Below are positions 10,691 through 20,150 of a stretch of 64,000 bases of DNA, one piece after another (within the stretch, counting starts at the first letter, position 1; each line of letters opens with the position of its first letter). The stretch is from Laccaria trichodermophora. Its lineage: Eukaryota; Basidiomycota; Agaricomycetes; Agaricales; Hydnangiaceae. The stretch lies in the NCBI GenBank assembly GCA_018417955.1, contig JACTVC010000026.1, forward strand, positions 620,001-684,000. The letters are read 5' to 3'. A model generated the notes under the pieces. It was not told the DNA's origin, ran no database searches, and saw nothing but the letters and a program-made list of their open reading frames with translations. Both the position numbers and the translations under genes were made by a program.

Positions 10691-11220
10691 TGGTGAGCAT
10701 GTTTGCCAAACAAATGATGTTTGTTATCCATCGAAAATAAACAAGGAATAATACATAACAATGGAATTCCTTGGATTCCATCTGGAATCATTCCCGGAGC
10801 CTCCCGGAATCCGACCATTTCCATTGGAATTCCTTGGAAAAAAGTGGGAATTTCCATGGAATTGGAAACCAAAATGGCTGATGCTCCAGCCAATTGCTTT
10901 CCATAGAAATTCCATGGAATTCCTTGGAATTCCGACTTTCCAGTGGGAATCCGGCGGAATCCGCAGGAACTCATGGAGGAGAGTAAAGACCTCCATTTAG
11001 ATTACATTCTCGTTTCAACGCGTCTCAAGTTTTATCTACTTACATGTCACACACGTCACGCTCAGTGGTTGTTCTTTCTGCACAACGCTGAGCTAGTACG
11101 TCTTTCGGTTTCTTTTCTTTCTTATCATTACTTACGAGTACCTAGACGTGCTATTTCATTAGGTACTAATACAGTGGTTGTTCTTTCTGCACAACGCTGA
11201 GCTAACGTGCTATTTCATTA

Positions 11221-11235
11221 GGTTATGGGCCCCGG
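11221..11235 (+). other. Primer-binding site, half-tRNA type
   Basis: GGTTATGGGCCC directly follows the 5' LTR. It differs by one base from the complement of the anticodon stem-loop of fungal initiator tRNA-Met (GGTTATGAGCCC), so the primer is probably an internally cut initiator tRNA, as described for Drosophila copia. The assignment rests on my knowledge of the tRNA loop, not on a tRNA in the window. Confidence 0.6.
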
Positions 11236-11404
11236 ACCTACCTACCTGTGAAAACCTCGGATACCACACACCACTCACACATATCCCCCATCGGAAACCA
11301 TCCTTTTCTTGCATACCCTTTCCACACGCGCCTAAGCGCCCGCTCGTCCGCTTTCAGCTCTCGGATCACCTTATCCCCACAATCACCACCAAACGTTCCC
11401 ACCG

Positions 11405-14400
11405 ATGTCAACGTCATCTTCCACCAGCATCAAGAAGCTTACCCACGGGAATTTCCATGCTTGGGAACCTCTCATGACGGCGGAGCTCCAACGCTTGGGA
11501 GTTTGGCGCATGTGCACCGGCGACGAAGCCGAATCGCTTGTGAAACCCACGCCAATGTCACTTCCTGAAACGGCGACCGTTTCCGAGAAGATTTCGGCTC
11601 AACGGAACCACGCGGACGCCTTACGAGCTTACGAAGCTGCCTGCCATCGCAATGACCAGGCCATTGGCATGATCAAGACCCATATTGAGCCATCGCAGTT
11701 CGAGGGGATTGACAAGCTTGCCACGGCGAAGGAGGTTTGGGAGAAGCTGGTTCTTCGGCACAAGGACACTCATACGGGCTTGAGTGCGTTCTATACCAAG
11801 GTTGGGATATTGGAGAAGAAGTACGCTGACGGTGAGGACATGCACATCCATCTCGACTTCCTCACCATGGAGAATCGGAAGCTCGACAAGAAGGCATTCG
11901 ACGACGAGTTCCTTGCTCAAATCATGCTCATGTCCCTTCCCCGAGACTCCACCTGGGAGACGGTTGTCGTCGTCCTCCTCCAATCCGCTTCCGACACCAC
12001 ACCACTCTCCACCACCATCGTCTCCACCAAGCTCATGCAGGAGTATCGTCGTATCACTGGTGGTGAACAGGCTGACTCTGCGCTCGCTGCTCGCCAGGCC
12101 AAGGCGTCTTCCTCGAAGGCGAAGTCCAAGAAGCAGTGTGGCTATTGCAAGTTCCTTGGTCATGGGGAGTTGGATTGCCATAAGAAGAAGCGGGATTTAG
12201 AGAATGGGACTACTGAGGGGAAGGACTCTGGGAAGAAGGATTGTCAGAAGAAGTCGACCACCGCCAACGTTGCTCAAGTCACCGCCGCCTCTGAACCAGA
12301 GCAAGCTGCGGCAAACATCGCCAGCGTCTATGCGGAGTTCCCTTCTGACGATAACGACGACGACGTTCATGTCTTCATCGCCACTGAAGTCGTCGCCCTT
12401 CTCTCCCACCAGTCTCACCTCGAAACCTACATTGACTCTGGCTGTTCCCGCCATCTCACCCCTCGTCGTGAACTTTTCGTCGATAACACCTTCACCAAGC
12501 TCGAGAAACCCATCAAGGTTCATCTTGGGGACGCTTCGGTCATACCTGCTGTTGGTCGAGGGACTATTCGTTATCTGATGGAAACCCCTTTGGGAGTCGT
12601 TCCTGCCCTCATACCCAACGCTTTATGGGTACCTGAGCTTGCAGCCTCCCTCCTCTCTGTCGCTCGCTTTACTGATCATGGCAAACATGACATCCTCTTC
12701 GACAATGATGACTGCTTCATTCGCTCGAAGCCTTCTGGCAAATGCGTTGCATCAGCGCATAAAACCAGTGGGAGCCTCTATCGCCTCATCGCACGTCCTA
12801 TGACATCCAAGGAGTACGCAAATGCTGCTATCACCTCTCGTCACCTCGATATTAACCTCCTTCATCGTCGCCTAGGTCATCTCGGTTATGACAATGTCAA
12901 ACAACTAGTTGACAAGGGCATGGTGGATGGTGTTACATCAGTGGGAGGTCGTATAGAATTTTGCGAAGCTTGTGTACATGGCAAACAACATAGACTCCCC
13001 TTTCCTCCTTCCAAAAAGCGCGCTAGACGAAAATTGGATCTCATCCATTCAGACGTCTGTGGTCCTTTTCCCAACAGCATTGGGGGCAAGCGCTACTTTG
13101 TCACCTTCATCGATGATTGCACCTACAAAGGTTGGATCTACTTCATGGCTAAGAAGTTGGAGGTGTACACCATGTTTCGAAAGTTCAAGTTGCTTGTTGA
13201 GACTGCAACTGGCCAGAAAATCAAGGTATTTCGTTCAGATGGTGGCGGCGAGTTCACCTCATTCGAGTTTGAAGGCTATCTGGAGTCCTGTGGCATCTTT
13301 CATGAGAAGACCACTCCTTATACCCCAGAGCAGAATGGTGTTGCTGAAATCATGAACCGCACTATCGTTGAACGTGGTCGATGCATGCTTTTTGAGGGTA
13401 ACCTCTCATCTGGATTCTGGACCTATGCTTTTGAATGTTCCATGTACCTCAGTAATCGCTCCCCAGTCTCACGTCTCCCAGACTCTACTCCTGAAGAGGC
13501 CTGGTCTGAGACCAAACCTGTCATCACCTCCTTTCGACCTTTCGGCTGTCCTGCTTATGCTCACATTCCTAAAGCCAAGCGCACCAAACTTGCCTGGAAA
13601 ACAAGGAAATGCATCATGGTTGGCTACGAAGTTGGTACTAAGGCCTATTGGCTCTGGGATCCAAAGACACGATCCATTGTCATCTCTCGGGATGTCATTT
13701 TCGATGAGCGCATCAATCCTCCTGCAGTCCCAGCACCACCAGTTGATTTATCTGAGATTGTATGGGATGGTGAACTGACTGGAGATGTTCAAGGCTTGAC
13801 TCGAGTGGGAGACGCATGGGACAAAGCTGATGTGGAGTCTCCTCCTTCAGCACCTGTCACCAATGCCCAACCCATTGAACACCTCATCGATGAGGAAGAG
13901 GATCAACCTCAGGACCTAGATCCACTTCCAAATCCTCTCCCTGTCGAACCACCACATCAGGAACATCCTCTTCCTCTTCCTGATCTTCCTGCTCAACCTC
14001 GTCGACGTCGAACTGAACTTGAGCTACTTGGGGATCCACCGATAATTGAGGGACCACGACCACGTCGTCTTCCTGAGAGATATCGTGCTGATTCTCCCCC
14101 TCCTGAAGCAGAGGTTCCTTTAGATGATGGTGACGCAGATGATGATGCATTTGCTCAAATCGCTTTTGTATTCGCCGCTTCAGCCACATCTACTGGTTAC
14201 ACTGATCCCATGACACTTACTGAAGCCATGGACAGTCCTGATGCAGATTCGTGGCAACAAGCCATTGATGAGGAGGTTAAATCCCTCCAAGCTATGGGCA
14301 CATTTGTCATTGTTGAGAAGCTACCTCCTGGACGAAAGGCTGTGAGTTCCAAACTCGTATTTCGAGTCAAACGGGATAACATCGGTGCCATTGAACGCTT

Positions 14401-15796
14401 CAAAGCACGCATGGTTGCGAAAGGCTACTCTCAGATCCCTGGGATGGATTTCGATGAGACTTTTGCACCTGTGGTAAAGCTCACTTCAATCCGTGTTTTG
14501 TGTGCCCTAGCAGTCACCCTCAAACTTCACTTCCATCACCTTGATGTCGACACAGCATTCCTCAATGGTATTCTCAAAGAAGAGATCTACATGCGCCTTC
14601 CTCAAGGTGTTGGTCCTCTCTCTGGGAAAATCGCTCGGCTACTTCGTTCAATCTATGGATTGAAGCAAGCCTCTCAAGTTTGGAACGAACTCCTTGACCA
14701 TGAGCTTGCAAAGCTCAATTTTCGTCGAATCAACGCTGATTACTGCATCTACATTCTTCAAGAAGGGGACTTCATCGTATTCCTCGCTGTCTACGTTGAT
14801 GACATGGGATTACTCTGCAATGACCTAGACTTCATGCAGAAGATCAAGGATCACATCAGCAAGATCTTCAAAATCAAGGATCTTGGTCCTATCAGCCAAC
14901 TCCTCGGTGTTGCGATTGATTATAATCATGAAGCTGGCATCCTTCAACTTTCCCAATCACGCTACATCCAACAGTCCCTTGAGCGCTATGGTTTCAATGA
15001 CGGTCGAACTCATCCAACACCCCTCAGCTCTGGAGCCAAGATTAGCAAATCTGACTGCCCCTCGACTCCCTCCGAAGTCGAATTCATGCAGAACTTTCCT
15101 TATCAAAGCCTGCTTGGTACCCTCATGTACAGCATGCTAGGAACTCGTGGAGACATTGCTTTTGCAGTGGGAGCACTCAGCAAAGTTGCTTCCAACCCAG
15201 GTAAAACTCATTGGGATGAAGCTGTTCATGTTCTTCGCTATCTTGGAGGGACTCATGACTACTGCCTTGTCTTCGATCGCAAGAAGGCTGGTGAGATGAC
15301 TTCATTCATCCTGGGATATTCCGACTCTGATTGGGCTGGTGATCTCGATACTCGACGATCCACTGGAGGATTTGTCTTTCTTGCATGTGGCGCAGCTATC
15401 TGCTGGAGCAGCAAACTCCAGAACACACCTGCACTCTCATCTACTGAGGCAGAGTATATGGCATTCACACGTGCTTCCCAGGAAGTGATCTGGCTTCGTC
15501 AGCTCCTCGAGCAACTTGGCTTCAAGCAGGACAAGCCCACTTTGCTCCTAGGTGATAACCAAGGAGCTATCGCACTCTCAAAGAATCCCGGCAATCATCC
15601 TCGCACCAAACACATTCAACTTCGCTATCACTTCATTCGCTTTGCTGTCGAAGATGGTCAAATTCTTCTTGATTATGTTCCAACTAAGGATATGGTTGCA
15701 GATGGATTAACGAAGGGTCTTACTGGAGAGAAACACATGCGGTTCGTTTCCATGCTCGGTTTGAAACCACGAATGAGTGGGAGTGTTAGAAATTGA
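11405..15796 (+). CDS. Copia-type Gag-Pol polyprotein, intact
   Basis: A 1463-residue ORF with no stop or frameshift encodes the whole retrotransposon replication machinery. Order: Gag of the UBN2 type (1-240); a CCHC zinc knuckle CGYCKFLGHGELDC at 245-258; aspartic protease with the DSG motif at 344-346; the GAG-pre-integrase zinc-binding region ending CEACVHGKQH; integrase with D550, D612 and E648 (35 residues between the last two); reverse transcriptase with YVDD at 1130-1133; and RNase H with SDSDWAGD near 1306 and STEAEY near 1346. Integrase before reverse transcriptase defines Ty1/copia. Gag and Pol share one frame, so no ribosomal frameshift is needed. The first ATG after the leader is used. 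The stop codon lies 13 nt inside the 3' LTR. All catalytic residues checked are present. Confidence 0.97.
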   Translation: MSTSSSTSIKKLTHGNFHAWEPLMTAELQRLGVWRMCTGDEAESLVKPTPMSLPETATVSEKISAQRNHADALRAYEAACHRNDQAIGMIKTHIEPSQFEGIDKLATAKEVWEKLVLRHKDTHTGLSAFYTKVGILEKKYADGEDMHIHLDFLTMENRKLDKKAFDDEFLAQIMLMSLPRDSTWETVVVVLLQSASDTTPLSTTIVSTKLMQEYRRITGGEQADSALAARQAKASSSKAKSKKQCGYCKFLGHGELDCHKKKRDLENGTTEGKDSGKKDCQKKSTTANVAQVTAASEPEQAAANIASVYAEFPSDDNDDDVHVFIATEVVALLSHQSHLETYIDSGCSRHLTPRRELFVDNTFTKLEKPIKVHLGDASVIPAVGRGTIRYLMETPLGVVPALIPNALWVPELAASLLSVARFTDHGKHDILFDNDDCFIRSKPSGKCVASAHKTSGSLYRLIARPMTSKEYANAAITSRHLDINLLHRRLGHLGYDNVKQLVDKGMVDGVTSVGGRIEFCEACVHGKQHRLPFPPSKKRARRKLDLIHSDVCGPFPNSIGGKRYFVTFIDDCTYKGWIYFMAKKLEVYTMFRKFKLLVETATGQKIKVFRSDGGGEFTSFEFEGYLESCGIFHEKTTPYTPEQNGVAEIMNRTIVERGRCMLFEGNLSSGFWTYAFECSMYLSNRSPVSRLPDSTPEEAWSETKPVITSFRPFGCPAYAHIPKAKRTKLAWKTRKCIMVGYEVGTKAYWLWDPKTRSIVISRDVIFDERINPPAVPAPPVDLSEIVWDGELTGDVQGLTRVGDAWDKADVESPPSAPVTNAQPIEHLIDEEEDQPQDLDPLPNPLPVEPPHQEHPLPLPDLPAQPRRRRTELELLGDPPIIEGPRPRRLPERYRADSPPPEAEVPLDDGDADDDAFAQIAFVFAASATSTGYTDPMTLTEAMDSPDADSWQQAIDEEVKSLQAMGTFVIVEKLPPGRKAVSSKLVFRVKRDNIGAIERFKARMVAKGYSQIPGMDFDETFAPVVKLTSIRVLCALAVTLKLHFHHLDVDTAFLNGILKEEIYMRLPQGVGPLSGKIARLLRSIYGLKQASQVWNELLDHELAKLNFRRINADYCIYILQEGDFIVFLAVYVDDMGLLCNDLDFMQKIKDHISKIFKIKDLGPISQLLGVAIDYNHEAGILQLSQSRYIQQSLERYGFNDGRTHPTPLSSGAKISKSDCPSTPSEVEFMQNFPYQSLLGTLMYSMLGTRGDIAFAVGALSKVASNPGKTHWDEAVHVLRYLGGTHDYCLVFDRKKAGEMTSFILGYSDSDWAGDLDTRRSTGGFVFLACGAAICWSSKLQNTPALSSTEAEYMAFTRASQEVIWLRQLLEQLGFKQDKPTLLLGDNQGAIALSKNPGNHPRTKHIQLRYHFIRFAVEDGQILLDYVPTKDMVADGLTKGLTGEKHMRFVSMLGLKPRMSGSVRN
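15775..15783 (+). other. Polypurine tract
   Basis: GAGTGGGAG immediately precedes the 3' LTR at the position where plus-strand priming starts. It overlaps the end of the coding region. Confidence 0.7.
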
Positions 15797-16023
15797 CATT
15801 TAGATTACATTCTCGTTTCAACGTGTCTCAAGTTTTATCTACTTACATGTCACACACGTCACGCTCAGTGGTTGTTCTTTCTGCACAACGCTGAGCTAGT
15901 ACGTCTTTCGGTTTCTTTTCTTTCTTATCATTACTTACGAGTACCTAGACGTGCTATTTCATTAGGTACTAATACAGTGGTTGTTCTTTCTGCACAACGC
16001 TGAGCTAACGTGCTATTTCATTA
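15784..16023 (+). repeat. 3' LTR
   Basis: 240 bp, TGTTAG to CATTA, with the same internal duplicated block as the 5' LTR. It is uninterrupted and differs from the 5' LTR only at 15824 (T for C). Confidence 0.95.
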
Positions 16024-16279
16024 CTGTCCCCCTTTGAAATCCATCCCTTGACCCTTCCTGAAAGGTGTGCACCCAAATGAGGCCTAATGGCAAGTCCAGT
16101 GATGATGTGATGAGAGTGATGAGCTTCACAAGGCTCTCTTCAGATACTGGCAGTGGTGGTGAGGATGCTGCTGCTGGTTTTGATGTGGATGCAGATGCAG
16201 ATGCTGGCACTGGTGGCATTACCATGGGCGGTGCCTGATTGACAAGCTTCTTCTTTGATGTGGTCTTCTTTTCCAGCAT
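16024..16279 (-). pseudogene. 5' half of the ORF split by the copia insertion
   Basis: The minus-strand ORF starts at 16279, with a lysine-rich start followed by an alanine/serine/proline-rich stretch. It is cut at the CTGTC target. Its frame continues at 9433 once the element is removed. Unrecognised. Confidence 0.45.
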
Positions 16280-16484
16280 GGTGACATAGGGCAGAATGCA
16301 GTGATGTCACAAGGTGCGATGGACATGGAGACAAAGATGGTAGGATCATAGGACTATAGGATGGTAGGACATATGGTGTAGGATGGGGGACAATACAGGA
16401 TATGATGACATTGATGAGGTGGCAGTAGAGGCAGTAGGAATGAGACAAAGCACAGAAAGTAGCCAAGAGAGAGAAGCTAGTGTG

Positions 16485-16742
16485 TTAAAGCATGAAAAAC
16501 ACTCTCATCACCAGGTGGAATGGGCAGAGGTGCTTCCCCAGCATATAGCTAGCTGGGTAGATGGTGGTATTGCAGTGTCTATCTACTACATGTGATGCAT
16601 ATTTATAGTGTGCACATGACCATGCTCTGGATCCTGGAATCTCTATTCCAATGGAGCCCCCTGACGTCAACCAGGAGGGGAGACTGTGCACTTGGAACTC
16701 TGATCCAAAATGGTCAATTTTGGCTGTTTCTGTCATTAACAT
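16485..16742 (-). pseudogene. Second degenerate copy of the split ORF
   Basis: Minus-strand translation shares YASHVVDRH and SYMLGKH with the 9252-9433 segment. The two align at DNA level over 9272-9397 and 16513-16638. Beyond that the sequences differ. It appears to be a second, rearranged copy of the same old gene. Confidence 0.45.
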
Positions 16743-16812
16743 AAAAGCGGGTTCCAGGGGTAAAGAGCTTTTTTGGAGGCCTCTGGGCCCAGCTCTTGCT
16801 TACCACACAAAT

Positions 16813-16902
16813 TTGGCTCTGAAGTGGACTCTTTAGTTATTATATATGTAGATGACATCCTTTTTGTACAGGAGCAACCTGCTCCATCACTCAAAGAATG
16901 AA
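16813..16902 (+). pseudogene. Reverse-transcriptase relic (YVDD fragment)
   Basis: One plus-strand frame reads SLVIIYVDDILFVQEQ, the hallmark reverse-transcriptase active-site strand of copia-type elements, and soon meets a stop. No flanking domains survive. It is unrelated at DNA level to the intact element. Confidence 0.5.
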
Positions 16903-17768
16903 TGAAGATCCACTTTGGTGGATCAATTATCTGCTACAAAGGCTACCATGACCTTCCCTTTCTACATGGGGGCGCCAAGGGGGTAGCAAGACGTGGATCC
17001 TGAACCAAGGGTAGGGGGGGTGTCTGGCCGAATGCTGGAAAAAAAAAAGTGACCCACCTCAACTTGATGGTGGAATTGAGTAGAGTGAATGTCCACACCA
17101 CAAACGGCAATCCCAAAGTCTTCAGAATGACCTCCATGGCTGAGTACTACATGCTGTTCAGCATTGACATACTGTCTATGTCAACACACCTCTTGAGTCC
17201 CCACACCACCCCAAGCTAAGTGGCTCAGCATGCCTCATGTTTCTCATGACTCTCCTCATTGTCTCCTCATAACAATCTTCATGCTGACCTATTCTCACCA
17301 CTTGCTCACCACTCTTTCAGAGTCTTGACACTTCAAATTCTTACTCAGCACTGTCATCCCCCCACTTCATTCTCCCAGCTTGCTATGATGATCCCTGCCA
17401 CCATAACTGTGACACTTTTTTTTGGTTGGTGCATCGGCCTTCACCAAATGTAATTATCAGATTTGGAGGTGTCATGATTGCCATTGTGCTTGCATTTTTG
17501 TGGCAATACCTCCACCCACTGTGTACCCTGCATATGCCCTTTGTGGACTTGAGCTAGCTTGAGCTCAACATCAAAAGGTATACATATTTTACTATAATTC
17601 AAAAAAAGAAAAAGAAAAAAACATGAATATGGGGAAAACATACTCTATTAGGAAGGTAGGAGGTGGGGGGGGTGTCACACAAAGCTCTGAAAAAAAAAAT
17701 GAGTGTTGGTCTCTTTTCCACATTCTGCCACCCCCTTGGGGAGCACTTTGCAGCATCAACCAAGAAAT
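16903..17768. other. Repeat-derived DNA without intact genes
   Basis: A plus-strand frame at about 17050-17217 is coding-like (NPKVFRMTSMAEYY) but has no start and no family I know. Poly-A and poly-G runs occur at 17040 and 17660-17700. The rest holds nothing recognisable. Confidence 0.5.
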
Positions 17769-18130
17769 GTACACATACAGATCAGGTTCAGCCAAATTTG
17801 GCTCAAAATGTACACAAAACGGATCAGAGTTAAAAACACAAGAACCTTTTTTTTTTTTTTCACTCTCCAGCTGGGGGGTGGGCCAATTTTTTTCTTATGG
17901 TGCGGTGGGGTTCCACTGTTCTGAAGGGGCCAGTGCTGGCCCAATTCCATGCCTGCGGAGACCAACCGAGAGATTTCTGTACTCAGGCAGGATCGGAGTT
18001 CACTGGCAACCAAAGGTTTCTGTACTCAGGGAGGATCGGAGTTGGGCAATATTTTCGAATTTTTTGTACGCATAGGATCGGAGTTGGGCCACTTTTTGAG
18101 CTCATTTCTGTACGCACCAGGATCGGAGTT
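17769..18130 (+). repeat. Six degenerate direct repeats, core GGATCGGAGTT
   Basis: The pattern TGTAC(A/T/G)CA-N3-8-GGATCGGAGTT occurs near 17769, 17810, 17976, 18022, 18065 and 18109. The last four are about 45 bp apart. The first two are CpG-mutated (GATCAGGTT, GGATCAGAGTT). A poly-T/A run lies between the second and third copies. No ORF. It sits at the boundary between CpG-poor and CpG-normal DNA. Confidence 0.75.
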
Positions 18131-18813
18131 CCATCCTCCCAAAAAGAGTGTCACCGGTCTCGTGACCTCGTACCCCCATTATTAATATTATGTAACATTT
18201 GAACGAACTCGATGACCTGAATGACTCGTTCATACCACGTTCACATCTCTTCTTTGCCAAGGTTGGCCCTGTATTTATGGAAATGCGAAGGCTTATAATT
18301 TTCAAGCAGATTCGGACTATGAGCCTCAACGCAGAATATGGTCTGTTTGATTGTAGCTTCTTCTAGTGGCACCAAACTCTCAGAGCGCGCCAGTGACAGC
18401 ACTCGTCCAACTCCGTCGATTGGGTAGATCGACGTTCGCATGCAAAACACGCCTGAAGTGCCCCGAGAGGTCCGACGATCTTTCGAAACGTTACCATGCC
18501 TTGTCGTATCAGGAAACTTAGACTAGGCCTACCGATATGAGCCCGTTCCCCTTTTCGGCACGAGGCTTTGTGGATGCGGAGTAAGGAGGGGGTTAGGTAG
18601 TTTTAGCATCGATAACGGAGTTTGGGACATGAGGATGCCCTGTCAAGAGGAAACAGCACGACCATCTACCCTGCCGAACATGAGGCGAACTGTTGCCTTC
18701 AATCCACAGACGCCAGTTTTCATGCAAGTCCTCGCTGTTTAGCTACATCACACAAAGTAGTGAGGTTCCGCTCTCAACACGGTTCCTTCGTTCTCTTACT
18801 CATAGATTGCAGA
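18131..18813. other. Upstream region of the first GTPase gene
   Basis: CpG frequency becomes normal here. Holds the presumed promoter of the gene at 18814. No other gene is supported. The frame is open upstream from 18622, so an earlier start is possible. Confidence 0.4.
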
Positions 18814-20147
18814 ATGATGTCGAAAAACGGTCGACTTCCAGTGTCACTCTCTCGATTATCGCAAACTCGGAAAGTGACGCCGACATTGGATTGGGAGCCA
18901 GAAGCTAACGACGTTATCATTCCGTGTGTTACCATCTCTAATCCTCTCGGCTGTACTCTAATATTGAATATTTCTCAGATTAATGGGCCCAACCGGTGCA
19001 GGAAAAAGCACGGTAAGAACTTCACGCTTCAATAACTTTTTTCTCTAAGATTTTCCGGATCCAGTTCATTAACTTCATCGCAGGCAAGGAGGTGACAACC
19101 GTCGGTCACGACCTTGAGTCATGCACGGCCGAGCTCCTCCCAATTGTCATCGATTCTTTACCAAACAATTTTCCGAAGGACAGAAGATTGGTTCTCGTGG
19201 ACACCCCTGGATTTGGTGATGCTTACGTCGATGATGCTGATGTCTTACACAGCATCGGTTCCTGGGTTGAAACTATGTACGCCTCCCGTGAGCTTGGAGG
19301 AGGGGAGACGAAGCTCGCTGGAATTGTTTACCTTCACGACATAACATTGGCACGCATGTTGGGATCAACTTTGAAGAACCTTGATGTCTTTCAGAAACTG
19401 TGCGGGGAAGACGCTATGGAGCGTGTGGTTTTCTGCACGACAAAGTGGTCGGATATCTACCAGGAGGAGGGAGAGAGGCGGATTGAACAGCTCAAAGAAA
19501 ATCACTGGAAGGAGATGATTGAGCGCGGCTTGACCGTTCGTAAATTCGAGGATTCCCAGAAATCTGCTAGAGATGTGATTGCACCGATCATCGAGGGAGA
19601 TCTATTCAAAAAAATGAACGCTCTTCAAATACAAGAGGAACTCGTTGAAGCAAAGAAACTTATTCCTGACACCGAGGCGGGTCGGCAGCTGCGATACAGC
19701 CTCGACTAGTTGTTAAAAAGCTTGAAACAAGCTTCCAGCATGGATTCCTCCTGGCGCAAGGAGCTTGATAGTCAAATCGCTTTCATCCGTGATCAAATGA
19801 GGGCGATGCGTGTTCCTATTACCCAACGCATCTTGAGATTGCTTGATCTTAGAGTCGACAAGATTCTAGACAAATTCATGCTTATGACTGCCACTACGCC
19901 GTCACCCTCTCCCGGTAACAATTTCCTTGGTAAGTTTTCTGACCTGTCCGCTGATTAATCATGGGTACTCACCTACCTAACTTTCCGCTGTGGATGCAGA
20001 CGACAAGGATTTGATCATGTGCGATCTCCATTTAAGTCCTTGGATTGTGCTACCTAACGACTTACCGCAATGATCAGGTTGCTTGGCGAAACGGAGACCT
20101 CATACGAGAACGTAAGCCGCTGGCCTGAATCTTATGGAAGTAGATGA
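18814..20147 (+). pseudogene. P-loop GTPase (family copy 1) with premature stop
   Basis: Exons 18814-18923, 18979-19012 and 19065 onward give GPTGAGKST (Walker A/G1, residues 40-48) and VDTPGF (G3, around 94). A TTKW motif at 173-176 stands where G4 is expected. The N-terminus and all intron positions match the copies at 56.0-57.2 and 60.8-62.0 kb. At 19707-19709 a TAG interrupts the frame. In the 56-kb paralogue the aligned residues are QELL, so a Glu codon has become a stop, removing the C-terminal coiled segment that remains open to 19929. Further exons 20000-20020 and 20078-20147 are likely, the latter with a choice of ends. These proteins resemble AIG1/septin-like GTPases; the cellular role is unknown. 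If translated as is, it yields a 262-residue GTPase domain. Confidence 0.7.
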
Positions 20148-20150
20148 TAA

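Larger units (their letters stand above)
9460..10993. mobile_element. 1.5-kb non-autonomous hAT-like element inside the 5' LTR
   Basis: The 8-bp target CATTTAGA is repeated exactly at 9452-9459 and 10994-11001. Ends are inverted repeats: CAGTACTTTACCCTCCTCCA on the left, and the reverse complement of the right end begins GAGGTCTTTACTCTCCTCCA, with the match running on past ATGAGTTCC. Both subterminal regions (9484-9680 and 10755-10970) are packed with GGAATTCC and GGCGGATTCCGCC palindromes. The centre is a purine-rich minisatellite followed by a CpG-rich G/T-rich block. There is no transposase. The 8-bp duplication points to hAT. Confidence 0.88.
9439..11220 (+). repeat. 5' LTR, split by the hAT-like element
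   Basis: The LTR starts TGTTAGAAATTGACATTTAGA, is interrupted at 9460-10993, and resumes at 11002 (10994-11001 is the repeated target). It ends CTATTTCATTA at 11220. Inside the LTR a block of about 33 bp (CAGTGGTTGTTCTTTCTGCA and following) occurs twice, each followed by a GTGCTATTTCATTA block. This may be a duplicated promoter or R-region element. The insertion lies only 21 bp into U3. Confidence 0.93.
9439..16023 (+). mobile_element. Complete Ty1/copia LTR retrotransposon carrying a nested hAT-like insertion
   Basis: Bounded by the 5-bp duplication CTGTC (9434-9438 and 16024-16028). Order: 5' LTR in two pieces (9439-9459 and 11002-11220), primer-binding site at 11221, a single gag-pol ORF (11405-15796), a purine tract (15775-15783) and the 3' LTR (15784-16023). 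Without the 1534-bp insertion and its extra 8-bp duplication the element is about 5.04 kb. LTRs are 240 bp each and differ at one site, C at 11021 versus T at 15824, a CpG transition. Together with the uninterrupted ORF this indicates a very recent insertion. CpG content is normal, unlike its flanks. Confidence 0.95.

Noticed and set aside
9738..10974. Long overlapping ORFs on both strands, up to 300 codons
   Set aside because: They lie in polypurine and G/T minisatellites of a transposon. Translations are simple repeats such as GQERGK or TRPPKN, without domains.
11621..15468. Minus-strand ORFs opposite the copia polyprotein
   Set aside because: Antisense shadows of a long, GC-balanced coding region; no start context or motif.
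17769..18130. CRISPR-like array
   Set aside because: Repeats are degenerate, spacers similar to each other, and the genome is fungal.
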